DNA from: Stackebrandtia endophytica
Lineage (GTDB): Bacteria > Actinomycetota > Actinomycetes > Mycobacteriales > Micromonosporaceae
NCBI RefSeq assembly: GCF_006716355.1
Contig: NZ_VFOW01000001.1
Span: 2,604,001 to 2,668,000 of the forward strand
Reading direction: 5' to 3'
DNA: 64,000 nt
The translations under genes and the position numbers were made by a program. Shown piece after piece: positions 54,124-63,161 of the stretch (within the stretch, counting starts at the first letter, position 1; the number at the start of each line of letters is the position of its first letter). Under the pieces are notes generated by a model. That model was not told the DNA's origin. It saw only the letters and a program-made list of their open reading frames with translations, and did not search any database.

Positions 54124-55149
54124 TCACGACGTCTTGCTGATGTCAGTTTGATAGGCGTACCAGGCATCGACGGGCACGAATCCCAACTGCTCGTTGATGG
54201 CGATCATCGCCGCATTCACGCTCGCGTTTCCGGTGTGGATCGACCGCACCTCGGGACGAGCCGCTCGCAACTGCTCGTGGTTCTCAAGCTTGACGCGCAT
54301 CCCGAGTCGGTGACCGCGATGATTCGGCGCCACCAAGGTGATCTGCTGATGGGCGACATCCCCAGGTTCGGTGTGGATTTCGATGACCGTGGTGGCGACG
54401 ATCTCCTCACTACCCTTCGGACGAGCGAAAACGCCGCACAGGAAGACTCCTCGCTCGATCTTCAGCTCCTCCCGCCGGCGCTTGCGGTCGGGATCGATCT
54501 TTTCGGGCTCCAGATCGAGATCCCCGATCGGCGCCTCGTTGAGGAACGTGCTGTTGAGGGCCGCGATCGGCGCCAGGTACTCCTCCGGGGTCCGCCCGGT
54601 CCACGCGATCGTCTCGTAATCGACGGATGCGGCCTGCGCTTGAGCCAGCAGTTCCCGCTCCACAGCCGGCTGCACGGCGTCGATGTCAGCGCTTCGAAGC
54701 ACCTCCGTCAATACCAGGTCGTATCCGGCGGCCTCCAGGAATCGGCGACCGGCCTCCGATCGCTGCGGTCCGTCCTCCCACCGCCCGATCGAACCGGTGG
54801 CCAGGCTGCGTCGACCGTCGGCACGCCCGATGTGCTCAGCCTCCCGCAACAGCGCGGTCCCGAGCCCACGACGCCGGTAGTCCGGGTGCACCGTGACCTC
54901 GGCATCGCAGAACGCGGTGTTATCGACGAGCGGCATGAACAGGCTCAGCACCGCCACGACCCGGCAGTCGTCACGGATGATCCGTCGCTCGAACTTCTCA
55001 GTCAGCGGATGTTGACGCATTCCCACCCGATACGCCACCCCACACGGCGGCGGATTGTCGGGTTCATCGACCAGATGCGCGGCCTGCAATACCGCGAACA
55101 TCTGGTCGACCGTCTCGGCGTCGTGAACGTCGGGTGTCTCGATATCCAT
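54124..55149 (-). CDS. Double-GNAT acetyltransferase, paralogue 2
   Basis: A 341-residue two-domain GNAT: first domain VHPDYRRRGLGTALLREAE; second domain APNHRGHRLGMRVKLENHEQL, then IHTGNASVNAAMIAINEQLGF. Between the domains a shared APIGDLDLEPEKIDPDRKRRRE segment also occurs in paralogue 3. The ATG at 55149 begins the domain; an upstream in-frame start adds 30 unlike residues. Confidence 0.88.
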   Translation of the reverse strand: MDIETPDVHDAETVDQMFAVLQAAHLVDEPDNPPPCGVAYRVGMRQHPLTEKFERRIIRDDCRVVAVLSLFMPLVDNTAFCDAEVTVHPDYRRRGLGTALLREAEHIGRADGRRSLATGSIGRWEDGPQRSEAGRRFLEAAGYDLVLTEVLRSADIDAVQPAVERELLAQAQAASVDYETIAWTGRTPEEYLAPIAALNSTFLNEAPIGDLDLEPEKIDPDRKRRREELKIERGVFLCGVFARPKGSEEIVATTVIEIHTEPGDVAHQQITLVAPNHRGHRLGMRVKLENHEQLRAARPEVRSIHTGNASVNAAMIAINEQLGFVPVDAWYAYQTDISKTS

Positions 55150-55208
55150 ATCGCCAGAGTCTGAAACCGGGTCGGGGGACGCGCAACCGAATTGTGCGCG
55201 ACCGTGCC

Positions 55209-56234
55209 CTAGGCGAACTTCTTCTGGAAGGCGATCCACCGGTCGACCGCTCGGTAACCGACGGCCTCGTTGATGTTGATCATGTGGGCGTTGCTCTCGG
55301 CGTTCCAGGTTCGTACCATCCGCATCTTCGGGCGGTACTCACCGACCAGGCGAAGGTTCTCGATCTTAAGGATCGTGCCGATGCGTTTTCCACGGTGATC
55401 GGGGTCGACGATCGTGGTCCCCTGCCAGCAGTTGATCTCGTCGGTGCCGTTGACGACGATGTCGGTCCAACCGGCCAGTGTCCCGGTCTCCCGGTGACGC
55501 AATGCGGTGTTGAACGCCTGCTGGCCACGCAGCACCCGATTGCGCTCCTGGTCTCGGATACGGGCGGCATCGACCTTGGCCTGCTCCATCTCCAGATCAC
55601 CGATGGGCGCATCGAGGTTGAGCCGACCGTCGAGGTAGGCGACGGCATCGACCACGTCGTTGGGTGCCCGGCTCACCCACTGCACCAGGTCATAGTCGGC
55701 CGCCTTCTGCCAGGCCTCGGCCAGCAACCGGTCCACCTCGGCCTGGTCGACCGTCGACAGATCGATCACCCGCTGGATCTCGTCCAAGCCCGCCTCATAA
55801 CCGTTGGCCTCGGCAAACCGTGCGCCGACACCGGTTCGCGCCGGACCCCCCTCGACCTGCACCGGGGTGTAGACGATGAAGGTGCGCCGTCCGGCCTCCC
55901 GACCGCGACGCTCCACTTCGGCCAGTAGAGCCGCCCCGACTCCGCTGCGCCGGTGATCGGGATGCACCTCCAGCTCGAACTCCACCAGGTGTTCGTTGTC
56001 CAGCCGCGGCATGATCATCTCGGCGGTGCCGACGAGTTGCCCATCCCTGCGGGCCAGTATGTGGTCAAACCGGACGGCCTCGGCCGACCGCAGCAAACCC
56101 ATGACCCGGGCCGCCGGAGCCCCGGGCGGATAATCCGGTGAATCCACCTGGTTGCTGTAGTCGAGTAGAGCAGACCACTCGTCGACGGCGGCGTGATCGA
56201 GTACGTCGAGGACGCTGAATTCAAGCTGGGTCAT
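55209..56234 (-). CDS. Double-GNAT acetyltransferase, paralogue 3
   Basis: A 341-residue protein with HPDHRRSGVGAALLAEVERRG in the first GNAT domain and DPDHRGKRIGTILKIENLRL plus VRTWNAESNAHMININEAVGY in the second. The DAPIGDLEMEQAKVDAAR linker matches paralogue 2. Same-strand order with its relatives, but gaps of 59 and 140 bases allow separate promoters. Substrates unknown. Confidence 0.88.
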   Translation of the reverse strand: MTQLEFSVLDVLDHAAVDEWSALLDYSNQVDSPDYPPGAPAARVMGLLRSAEAVRFDHILARRDGQLVGTAEMIMPRLDNEHLVEFELEVHPDHRRSGVGAALLAEVERRGREAGRRTFIVYTPVQVEGGPARTGVGARFAEANGYEAGLDEIQRVIDLSTVDQAEVDRLLAEAWQKAADYDLVQWVSRAPNDVVDAVAYLDGRLNLDAPIGDLEMEQAKVDAARIRDQERNRVLRGQQAFNTALRHRETGTLAGWTDIVVNGTDEINCWQGTTIVDPDHRGKRIGTILKIENLRLVGEYRPKMRMVRTWNAESNAHMININEAVGYRAVDRWIAFQKKFA

Positions 56235-56314
56235 CCGGTCATTCTGAAATGCGACAAGAGCGCCGGGCAACCGATTAACCCAGTGGGTTCACGGTGACGT
56301 TCGCCTCGAACTGA

Positions 56315-57403
56315 TCAGTACGTCGACAGAATCGTGCCGAACTCCTCGACCAACGACTTGCTCCACTCTTCGATGTCCGGCTTGTGAGTGGCGACCCCGG
56401 TGGTCAGCCAGGTCGGCTCGATGGAGTACTCACCGACCGACGGCGTGAACTTGACGGTGCAGGACAGTTTGGCGTTCTTGCCCAGGTCGGCCGTCGAGGA
56501 GTCGTCACACTTCTTCGTGCCCAGGCTGCCGCCCTTGACCTCGGCCTTCATCGTGAACTTGACCCGGTCGGCCAGGTGGTAGTTGGCGCTCAACTGGCCC
56601 TTGGCCTTCAGCGACAGTTTGCAGCTGAAGTCGCTGCTGTTGCAGTCGAACTCGATGTCGGATTCGTCCACGGCGAGGTCGACGCCGTTGTCGTAGATCG
56701 TCGACATACCGTCGACGGCGTCGACGAACCGTCCCTGGAAGGTCTCGACGTAACCGGCATCGGCGACGGTCACGCTCAGGTCCGCAGGACCGGCGTCCAA
56801 CTCCACCACCACATCGGTCACTGCGACCACGGTGTGCGGCGCCTCCACGGTGACGTAAACGAAGCCCTCGCCCACGGCCAGCGGATACACCTGGCTGCCG
56901 TCACGGTCCTCAGGTTCGGGCAGGGCGACGTCCAGGGTTTGGGCGTCCTCCATCGCATAGCGCAGAACCTTGGCGTATTCGGCCGGAGCCAACACCGTCG
57001 CGGGGTTGAGCCCCAGGGTCGGGTCGAGTTGAGTCCACTTCCCGTCGATCTTCTTGGCGTAGGCGGAATCCACGCCGACGTAGTCCGACCAGAAGCCCTT
57101 CGGACCCGAAATCAGCAGCGCCTCCTGAAGGTGCGCGATCTCGATCTCGCTGTCCGCCACGGATCCCGTCCCGTGTGCGGTGCCGTCCTGAGTGACGTCC
57201 AGGTCGATCTGCGCCACCGCTCCCGTGCCCGCCAGGTCCGGAATGGATCCGTCGTATCCCAGAACGGGCTGCTGGGAGAGCTCATCCAGGGCCGGTCCCA
57301 CGACGGCCTGAGTCTCGTCCCCCGGGTTGATGAACGCGCCGACGGGTGCGGCGCAACCGGCCAGACTCAACGCGACCAGACCGGCAAGAGCAGTTTTCCG
57401 CAT
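56315..57403 (-). CDS. Lipoprotein, possibly LppX/LprG-like
   Basis: A 362-residue lipoprotein with lipobox LAGC (C17). The exported part alternates strands with patterns like DLDVTQDGTAHGTGSV and GKWTQLDPTLG, reminiscent of LppX/LprG lipid carriers, but the match is only general. Two Cys pairs occur near the C-terminus (DCNSSDFSC, KKC and LSC). Function unknown; the signal peptide is clear. Confidence 0.8.
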   Translation of the reverse strand: MRKTALAGLVALSLAGCAAPVGAFINPGDETQAVVGPALDELSQQPVLGYDGSIPDLAGTGAVAQIDLDVTQDGTAHGTGSVADSEIEIAHLQEALLISGPKGFWSDYVGVDSAYAKKIDGKWTQLDPTLGLNPATVLAPAEYAKVLRYAMEDAQTLDVALPEPEDRDGSQVYPLAVGEGFVYVTVEAPHTVVAVTDVVVELDAGPADLSVTVADAGYVETFQGRFVDAVDGMSTIYDNGVDLAVDESDIEFDCNSSDFSCKLSLKAKGQLSANYHLADRVKFTMKAEVKGGSLGTKKCDDSSTADLGKNAKLSCTVKFTPSVGEYSIEPTWLTTGVATHKPDIEEWSKSLVEEFGTILSTY

Positions 57404-57641
57404 GAGAAACCTTCGTATCGGTGGCAGGCGGAAGCTCAGGCAAGAAACGACGAACCCACCTCCGCAAGGGGCATAGCCAGTATCTCATTGCCCGCCAACC
57501 CGGGATACGGCCATTCGGGCCGGGACGAATCGGCCGACCACTCGATCATCGGTACCGGAACCGGCGGGTTCGCGATCGCCGCGAACCTCAACGGGTTGAC
57601 GGGGCACTCACGACATTCGAGCGGTCGACTTTCGCGGATAC

Positions 57642-57657
57642 GGCGATATCATTCGCC
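57642..57657. promoter_or_regulatory. Inverted repeat at the start of the molybdate operon
   Basis: GGCGA, 6 bases, TCGCC ends 2 bases before the ATG of the Mop-HTH gene. No ribosome-binding site precedes this gene, so the mRNA may be leaderless and the repeat could sit on its promoter as an autoregulatory site. Confidence 0.35.
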
Positions 57658-57659
57658 AT

Positions 57660-58049
57660 ATGCCGAATCTTCGGATCAGTGAAGCCGCCGCGCTGCTGGG
57701 TGTCAGCGACGACACAATCCGCCGCTGGATCGACCAGGGCCGACTGACGGCCCAACGTGACGGACCCATGACGGTCTCGGGTGGCGAACTGGCCGAACTG
57801 GCCCAGGAACTCGCCGACGCCCCCGACCCCGGCGTCGCCCGCGCCGCCTCGGCGCGCAACCGGCTCAAGGGCATCGTCACCCGAGTGGTCAAGGACGGTG
57901 TCATGGCCCAGGTCGAGATGCAGGCGGGGCCGTTTCGGATCGTGTCGCTGATGAGCCGGGACTCCGCCGAGGAACTGGAGCTCGAACCCGGCAGCATCGC
58001 CGTCGCCTCCATCAAGTCCACTCAAGTCGTCGTCGAGATCCCGGAGTAA
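57660..58049 (+). CDS. Mop/TOBE-domain protein with MerR-like HTH
   Basis: A 129-residue protein: residues 1-40 form an excisionase/MerR-like HTH (NLRISEAAALLGVSDDTIRRWIDQGRL), and residues 65-129 form a Mop (TOBE) molybdate-binding domain (SARNRLKGIVTRVVKDGVMAQVEMQAGPFRIV). Such HTH-Mop proteins are molybdate-responsive regulators or sensors. It lies 3 bases before modA and heads the modABC operon, which supports a regulatory role. Confidence 0.92.
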   Translation: MPNLRISEAAALLGVSDDTIRRWIDQGRLTAQRDGPMTVSGGELAELAQELADAPDPGVARAASARNRLKGIVTRVVKDGVMAQVEMQAGPFRIVSLMSRDSAEELELEPGSIAVASIKSTQVVVEIPE

Positions 58050-58052
58050 CCG

Positions 58053-58808
58053 ATGACCGCGCATTCCACGCTGCGACGCGCACTCGCCACACTGGGGGTC
58101 GCCGCGGTGGCCGCCACCGGCTGCACCGCCGCCGACGCCACCGATGCCGACACCATCACCGTCTTCGCCGCGGCATCGTTGACCGAGGTCTTCACCGACC
58201 TGGGTGAGCGATTCGAAGCGGACAATCCCGGGACCACGGTGAACTTCAGTTTCGCCGGCAGTTCCGGACTGGCTCAACAGATCCTCGGCGGAGCACCGGC
58301 CGACGTGTTCGCCTCGGCCGCCACGACCAATATGGACCAGGTATCGGCCGAGACCGCGTCGGCTCCGAGGGTGTTCGCCACCAACGAATTGGAAATCGCG
58401 GTACCGCCGGGAAATCCCGGTGACGTCACCGGACTGGCCGACTTCGCGGACCCGGACCTGACGATCGCGATCTGCGAGGCAAGTGTTCCCTGTGGACAGG
58501 CGGCCACCGCCGCGTTCGAGGCCGCCGGGATCACACCGCAACCGGACACCCTGGAACGGGATGTCAAGGCGGTGGTCACGAAGGTGGTGCTGGGCGAGGT
58601 CGACGCCGGACTGGTGTACCGCACCGACGTGCTGGCCGCCGACGTCACCGGCATCACGTTCCCGGAGTCGGCACACGCGCGCAACGACTATCCCATCGCG
58701 ACATTGAAGACGGCGTCCCATCCCAACCTCGCCGAATCGTTCGTCGAGTATGTACTGTCCGAGGTCGGGCACGAGGTACTGTCCGCGGCCGGGTTCACCA
58801 CACCATGA
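58053..58808 (+). CDS. modA: Molybdate-binding lipoprotein ModA
   Basis: A 251-residue periplasmic-type binding protein anchored by a lipobox (ATGC, C24). ModA hallmarks are TVFAAASLTEVFTDLG, FAGSSGLAQQILGGAPADVFASA and DAGLVYRTDV. It captures molybdate or tungstate for the ABC importer. Stop overlaps the modB start by 4 bases. Confidence 0.95.
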   Translation: MTAHSTLRRALATLGVAAVAATGCTAADATDADTITVFAAASLTEVFTDLGERFEADNPGTTVNFSFAGSSGLAQQILGGAPADVFASAATTNMDQVSAETASAPRVFATNELEIAVPPGNPGDVTGLADFADPDLTIAICEASVPCGQAATAAFEAAGITPQPDTLERDVKAVVTKVVLGEVDAGLVYRTDVLAADVTGITFPESAHARNDYPIATLKTASHPNLAESFVEYVLSEVGHEVLSAAGFTTP

Positions 58809-59647
58809 CAGGCAGCGACGAGACCCCGCCCAGACCCCCGAAACCCCGACGCGGCAACCGAAACCGCGTGCCGATCCTACTGTTGATTCCGGCGATGCTG
58901 GGCTTGGCCGTGCTCACGGTGCCGCTGCTGGGACTGCTGTTGCGGGCACCGTGGTCGGAGCTTCCACAGCGGTTGATCGGTTCCGAGATCGGTCCGGCGC
59001 TGCGGTTGTCGCTGTTGTGCGCGACGATCGCCACGATCGTCTGTCTGGTGTTGGGGGTCCCGTTGGCCTGGGTGTTGGCACGAGCCGACATCGCCGGGAA
59101 GTCGATCATTCGGGCGTTGGTGACCGTTCCCATGGTGCTGCCCCCGATCGTGGGTGGGGTCGCGTTGCTGCTGGTGTTCGGCAGACGCGGAGTCGTCGGG
59201 CAGTACTTGGACGACTGGTTCGGTATCTCGTTGCCGTTCACGACCGCCGGAGTCGTCATCGCTCAGGCATTCGTGGCCATGCCGTTCCTGGTGTTGTCGG
59301 TCGAAGGTGCCATCCGGGCCGCGGATCATCGATATGAGGAGGCCGCCGCGACGCTGGGTGCGTCGAAGTGGTTCATCTTTCGGAGGGTGACCCTGCCCTC
59401 GCTGCTTCCGGCGGTCGTCGCCGGGACGATGCTGTGCTGGGCGCGTGCCCTCGGGGAATTCGGCGCCACCATCACCTTCGCCGGGAACTTTCCCGGCCGA
59501 ACGACCACGATGCCGTTGGCCGTGTACATGGCGATGGAAACCGACCCGCAGGCGGCGATCGTGCTGAGTCTGGTGCTGCTGCTGGTATCGGTGGCGGTTC
59601 TGGCGGCCATGCGCGACAGGTGGCTCACCGGTCTGGTGTCGCGATGA
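58805..59647 (+). CDS. modB: Molybdate ABC transporter permease ModB
   Basis: A 280-residue permease with five to six helices and the EAA loop EEAAATLGASKWFIFRRVTLPSLLP that contacts ModC. Basic, Pro-rich N-terminus. Overlaps modA and modC by 4 bases each, so the three are coupled. Confidence 0.95.
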   Translation: MTGSDETPPRPPKPRRGNRNRVPILLLIPAMLGLAVLTVPLLGLLLRAPWSELPQRLIGSEIGPALRLSLLCATIATIVCLVLGVPLAWVLARADIAGKSIIRALVTVPMVLPPIVGGVALLLVFGRRGVVGQYLDDWFGISLPFTTAGVVIAQAFVAMPFLVLSVEGAIRAADHRYEEAAATLGASKWFIFRRVTLPSLLPAVVAGTMLCWARALGEFGATITFAGNFPGRTTTMPLAVYMAMETDPQAAIVLSLVLLLVSVAVLAAMRDRWLTGLVSR

Positions 59648-60723
59648 CCGACCACAGTGGCGAAGCACCGGTCGTGGAGGCTCGGATCCGGGTCGACCGC
59701 GGAGACTTTCGGCTGGACGTGGATCTGTCGGTGGCCGCCGGCGAGATCGTGGCGCTGCTGGGCCCCAACGGGGCGGGCAAGACCACGACACTTCGCGCCA
59801 TCGCGGGACTGACGGCGTTGACCACCGGCGTGATCCGGGTCGACGGCCGGGACTGGGATCGGCCGAGCGACCGGTTCGTCGCGCCCGCCGACCGATCCAT
59901 CGGGATGGTCTTTCAGGACTACCTGTTGTTTCCGCACATGACGATCCGCGACAACGTCGCCTTCGGCCTGCGGGCCCGAGGGGTCACGGCCAAGCAGTCC
60001 GGCAAGACCGCCGATCACTGGCTCGACGTCGTCGGGCTGTCGACGCATGCCGCGTCCAAACCCGGCGGGCTCTCGGGAGGTCAGGCACAACGGGCGGCAC
60101 TTGCCCGCGCGTTGGCGATCGAACCGCGACTGCTGCTGCTCGACGAACCGTTGGCCGCATTGGACGCGGGAACCCGGATGGTGATTCGCGGTGAACTGTC
60201 ACGGCACCTGGACCGGTTCTCCGGCGCCACCGTCATGGTCACCCACGATCCGTTGGACGCCATGATCCTGGCCGACCGACTGGTGGTGATCGAGGCCGGG
60301 CGCATCGTACAAAGCGGCGCTCCGGCCCGGATCGCGCGAGAACCGCACACCGACTACATCGCCGATCTGATGGGACTCAACCGGTACACCGGCTCTCATA
60401 TGGATGGTCGGGTCGAGTTGGACGGCGGCGGGGTCCTCCACGTCGACGCCGCGCCCGCCGATCGGGTGACGGTCGCGTTTCCACCGTCGGCTACCCGGCT
60501 GCGTCCGGCACCGCATCCGGACGACGCGAACCCTCCCAACGCCTGGCACGCCACCGTCGCCGGCGCCGAACAGCACGCCCACACCGTGCGGGTGACACTT
60601 GACGGACCGCCGCGTCTGCTGGTGGATGTCACCGCCGCGCAGTTCGCCGAATGGGATCTGCGGCCCGGTGCCCGGGTGTTCTGCGAAGTGGCGGCCGATG
60701 AGATCCGGTGCTATACGACCTGA
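59644..60723 (+). CDS. modC: Molybdate ABC transporter ATPase ModC
   Basis: A 359-residue ATPase: Walker A GPNGAGKT (40-47), Q-loop VFQDYLLFPHMTIRDNVAFG, signature LSGGQAQRAALARAL, Walker B LLLLDEPLAALD, and a C-terminal TOBE domain (about 295-359) that can bind molybdate and inhibit transport. The start at 59644 overlaps modB. The operon ends here. Confidence 0.95.
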   Translation: MTDHSGEAPVVEARIRVDRGDFRLDVDLSVAAGEIVALLGPNGAGKTTTLRAIAGLTALTTGVIRVDGRDWDRPSDRFVAPADRSIGMVFQDYLLFPHMTIRDNVAFGLRARGVTAKQSGKTADHWLDVVGLSTHAASKPGGLSGGQAQRAALARALAIEPRLLLLDEPLAALDAGTRMVIRGELSRHLDRFSGATVMVTHDPLDAMILADRLVVIEAGRIVQSGAPARIAREPHTDYIADLMGLNRYTGSHMDGRVELDGGGVLHVDAAPADRVTVAFPPSATRLRPAPHPDDANPPNAWHATVAGAEQHAHTVRVTLDGPPRLLVDVTAAQFAEWDLRPGARVFCEVAADEIRCYTT

Positions 60724-61652
60724 CGACGAACCTCGGTGATCGCACCCTTGGGACCGTCCGACTCAAGGACGCGACCACCGGGCGCGGCGCGCATATGGAC
60801 TTTGTGGAGTGACGATTGTGCCCGGGGCGTCATCGGACTACACGGTCAATCATCCGGTTGGTTCCGTCGTGGTCCGTGTTCAGGTCGACGGCGCCATTGA
60901 CGTGTCGGGGAGATTGCTCGGATGCGACCGAGTGCCTGTGCGGTGAGGCGGATTGGTCGGGAGGTCCCTGCTCCCAGCACCGGTTGGTACTGATCACCTG
61001 GCGCGGCCGGGGCACGAAGTCAACCGACTTCGCCGGTGAAGGTGCAGCGACCTCCCGCACCTGCGATTCTGCGTCGGATTCCGTTGAGCGTCAATGGTTT
61101 GAGCGGCTGAACTAACTGTCGGATATCCGACAGAACCCTGGATCACAGTCACGCAGCGTGATAGTGAGTAAGTCCGCTTTAGACACACACCTCTCGCGGA
61201 TTTGACAACCGTCAATTCCCTCGAAAGCCGCGAATCACACCAAAGCGATCGCGCGACCTGCGGCAACGTCGCTAAAACGGCGAACCCTCAATTCACTGAA
61301 ACCGCCATCCTCGAATCGTTACCCACGAGTACCGAAGAAACAAGAACCGTCACGCTCCGTAAGCAACCGTCGGGTAATCGATTGACTCAAAGTTGTCAGA
61401 CGTGGTACCAATCCTTGCGCTTCACCAGGCATTCTGATAACGCGACCGGCGAGAGACCGCGCCTCAGACACGTTCGGGACGACACGAGTCATCCAAGGGG
61501 TTGTCATTAAACCCCGCCTTCCGTTGCGCGCCGCCCAGACGGGCGCCTCGCGGCGTCATCGGTGCGCCTGCATACCCTGCTCTAGAAGCACCGGCCGCTC
61601 TCACCTGGACCGAAACTCACCACGAACGAGGTTCACCGACAACCTCCGACGA
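60724..61652. other. 930-bp region with no supported gene
   Basis: Between modC and thrC. Open frames here have low third-position G/C bias and no ribosome-binding sites or recognisable domains. The only distinct element is an 18-bp perfect palindrome at 61116-61133. Base composition is less GC-rich at 61120-61440 than in neighbouring genes. Confidence 0.6.
61116..61133. repeat. 18-bp perfect palindrome
   Basis: CTGTCGGATATCCGACAG is a perfect palindrome without spacer, in the gene-free region. It could be a regulator site for an unseen promoter or a small-RNA element. Confidence 0.5.
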
Positions 61653-62927
61653 TCAGAACGAGGACAACAATCCGGCGTCCTTCGCGGCCGACAACGACGG
61701 ACGGATCCGATGGGTCGGACCGGCCTGTGCCACCGCATCCAGCGTCTTCAAACCCTCACCGGTGTTGTAGATGACGGTCTCTGCCGCCGGATCGAGTCGC
61801 CCCTCGGCCAGCAGCTTCTTCAAGGTCGCGACCACGACACCGCCGGCGGTCTCGGCGAAGACACCGGTGGTGCGGGCCAACAGCCGGATACCGTCGCGGA
61901 TCTCGTCATCGGTCACATCGGCCATCCAACCGCCGGTACGCCGCACCGCCTCGATCGCATAGGGTCCCGCCGCGGGATCACCGATGTTCAACGACTTCGC
62001 GATACCCGTCGGCTTGACCGGGATGATCTCGTCGGTGCCTGCCCGCAACGCGGTCGCGATCGGATTACACCCGGCCGACTGAGCGCCGAATACCCTCGAC
62101 TCACCACCCTCGATGAGTCCGATCTCGACCATCTCGGTGAAAGCCTTGTCCACTTTGGTGAGCAGCTCACCCGACGCCATCGGGATGACCACCTGCTCCG
62201 GAATCCGCCACCCCAACTGCTCCGCCACCTCGTAACCGAGCGTCTTGGAACCCTCGGCGTAGTACGGGCGCACGTTGACGTTGACGAAGGCGGTGGCCTC
62301 GAACTCGTCGGTCTCGGTCAGCTCCGAACACAACCGGTTGACGTCGTCGTAGGAACCCTCGATCGCCACCAACTCACCACCGTAGACCGCGGTGGTGACA
62401 ACCTTCCCGGTCTCCAGATCATGTGGGATGAACACAATCGACGGACGACCGGCGCGGGCCGCGTGCGCGGCGACCGAATTGGCGAGGTTCCCGGTGGAGG
62501 CGCAGGCATACCGTTCGAAACCCAACTGAGAGGCGGCGGTCAACGCCACCGACACCACCCGGTCCTTGAAGGAATGCGTCGGGTTGGCGCTGTCGTCCTT
62601 GACCCACAACGACTTCATGCCCAGCTCCGCAGCCAGAACCTCGGCCTTGATCAGCGGGGTCATACCGGGGTTGAGAGTGACCCGGGTAGCCGGATCGACA
62701 CCTGCGGGAAGCAACGCCGCGTACCGCCAGATGTTGTGCGGACCGGCCTCGATGTCGGCGCGAGTCACGCGGCCCAACGCGTCGAGGTCGTAGTCGACCT
62801 CCAACGGGCCGAAACACTGCCAGCAGGCGTGCTGCGCGGCCAGCGGATAGGTGGCTTGACAGTTGCGACAGATCAACCCGACCGCAGGACTGTCGGTGAA
62901 CGGGTTGGCGGATACAGACGTGCTCAC
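61653..62927 (-). CDS. thrC: Threonine synthase with N-terminal zinc ribbon
   Basis: A 424-residue PLP enzyme. C20/C23 and C35/C38 form a zinc-ribbon-like N-terminus seen in one group of threonine synthases. The PLP lysine is K121 in THSFKDR; the phosphate-binding loop is near STGNLANS. It converts O-phosphohomoserine to threonine. GTG start with AGGAGGAG upstream. A SAM-I riboswitch precedes it, which is unusual for a pure threonine gene and could point to a role in methionine-linked metabolism or a related synthase. Confidence 0.9.
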   Translation of the reverse strand: MSTSVSANPFTDSPAVGLICRNCQATYPLAAQHACWQCFGPLEVDYDLDALGRVTRADIEAGPHNIWRYAALLPAGVDPATRVTLNPGMTPLIKAEVLAAELGMKSLWVKDDSANPTHSFKDRVVSVALTAASQLGFERYACASTGNLANSVAAHAARAGRPSIVFIPHDLETGKVVTTAVYGGELVAIEGSYDDVNRLCSELTETDEFEATAFVNVNVRPYYAEGSKTLGYEVAEQLGWRIPEQVVIPMASGELLTKVDKAFTEMVEIGLIEGGESRVFGAQSAGCNPIATALRAGTDEIIPVKPTGIAKSLNIGDPAAGPYAIEAVRRTGGWMADVTDDEIRDGIRLLARTTGVFAETAGGVVVATLKKLLAEGRLDPAAETVIYNTGEGLKTLDAVAQAGPTHRIRPSLSAAKDAGLLSSF

Positions 62928-62937
62928 AGAGGCTCCT

Positions 62938-63042
62938 CCTCATCTACCCGGTGATCACACACCGGCCGGAATTGGCACCTTCCGCATGAACGGTGGTTGC
63001 CGAAGCGTCACAGGGCCGTTCCCTCAGCTTCTCTGGATGAAG
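62938..63042 (-). ncRNA. SAM-I (S-box) riboswitch upstream of thrC
   Basis: On the minus strand the conserved pieces appear in order: CTTCATCCAGAG, GCTGAGGGAACGGCCCTGTGA, CGGCAACC, GGAAGGTGCCAATTCCGGCC and the closing GATGAGG. P1 pairs CTTCATC at the 5' end (about 63036-63042) with GATGAGG at 62938-62944, which runs straight into the AGGAGGAG ribosome-binding site. Control by hiding the ribosome-binding site when SAM is bound is likely. Confidence 0.9.
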
Positions 63043-63120
63043 TACGCCGCGAAGTTTACCGACAGACCGGCAGCTGACGCAATGCGACATAAACCACTGA
63101 ACAGGCCTGAGAACACGACG

Positions 63121-63149
63121 CGGCCCGAGCTCACGGTGAGCTCGGGCCG
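63121..63149 (-). terminator. Terminator hairpin
   Basis: CGGCCCGAGCTCAC (63121-63134) pairs with GTGAGCTCGGGCCG (63136-63149), 12 bases beyond the stop of the edge membrane protein. It isolates that gene from the thrC riboswitch. Confidence 0.85.
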
Positions 63150-63161
63150 GGTGTTACACGG

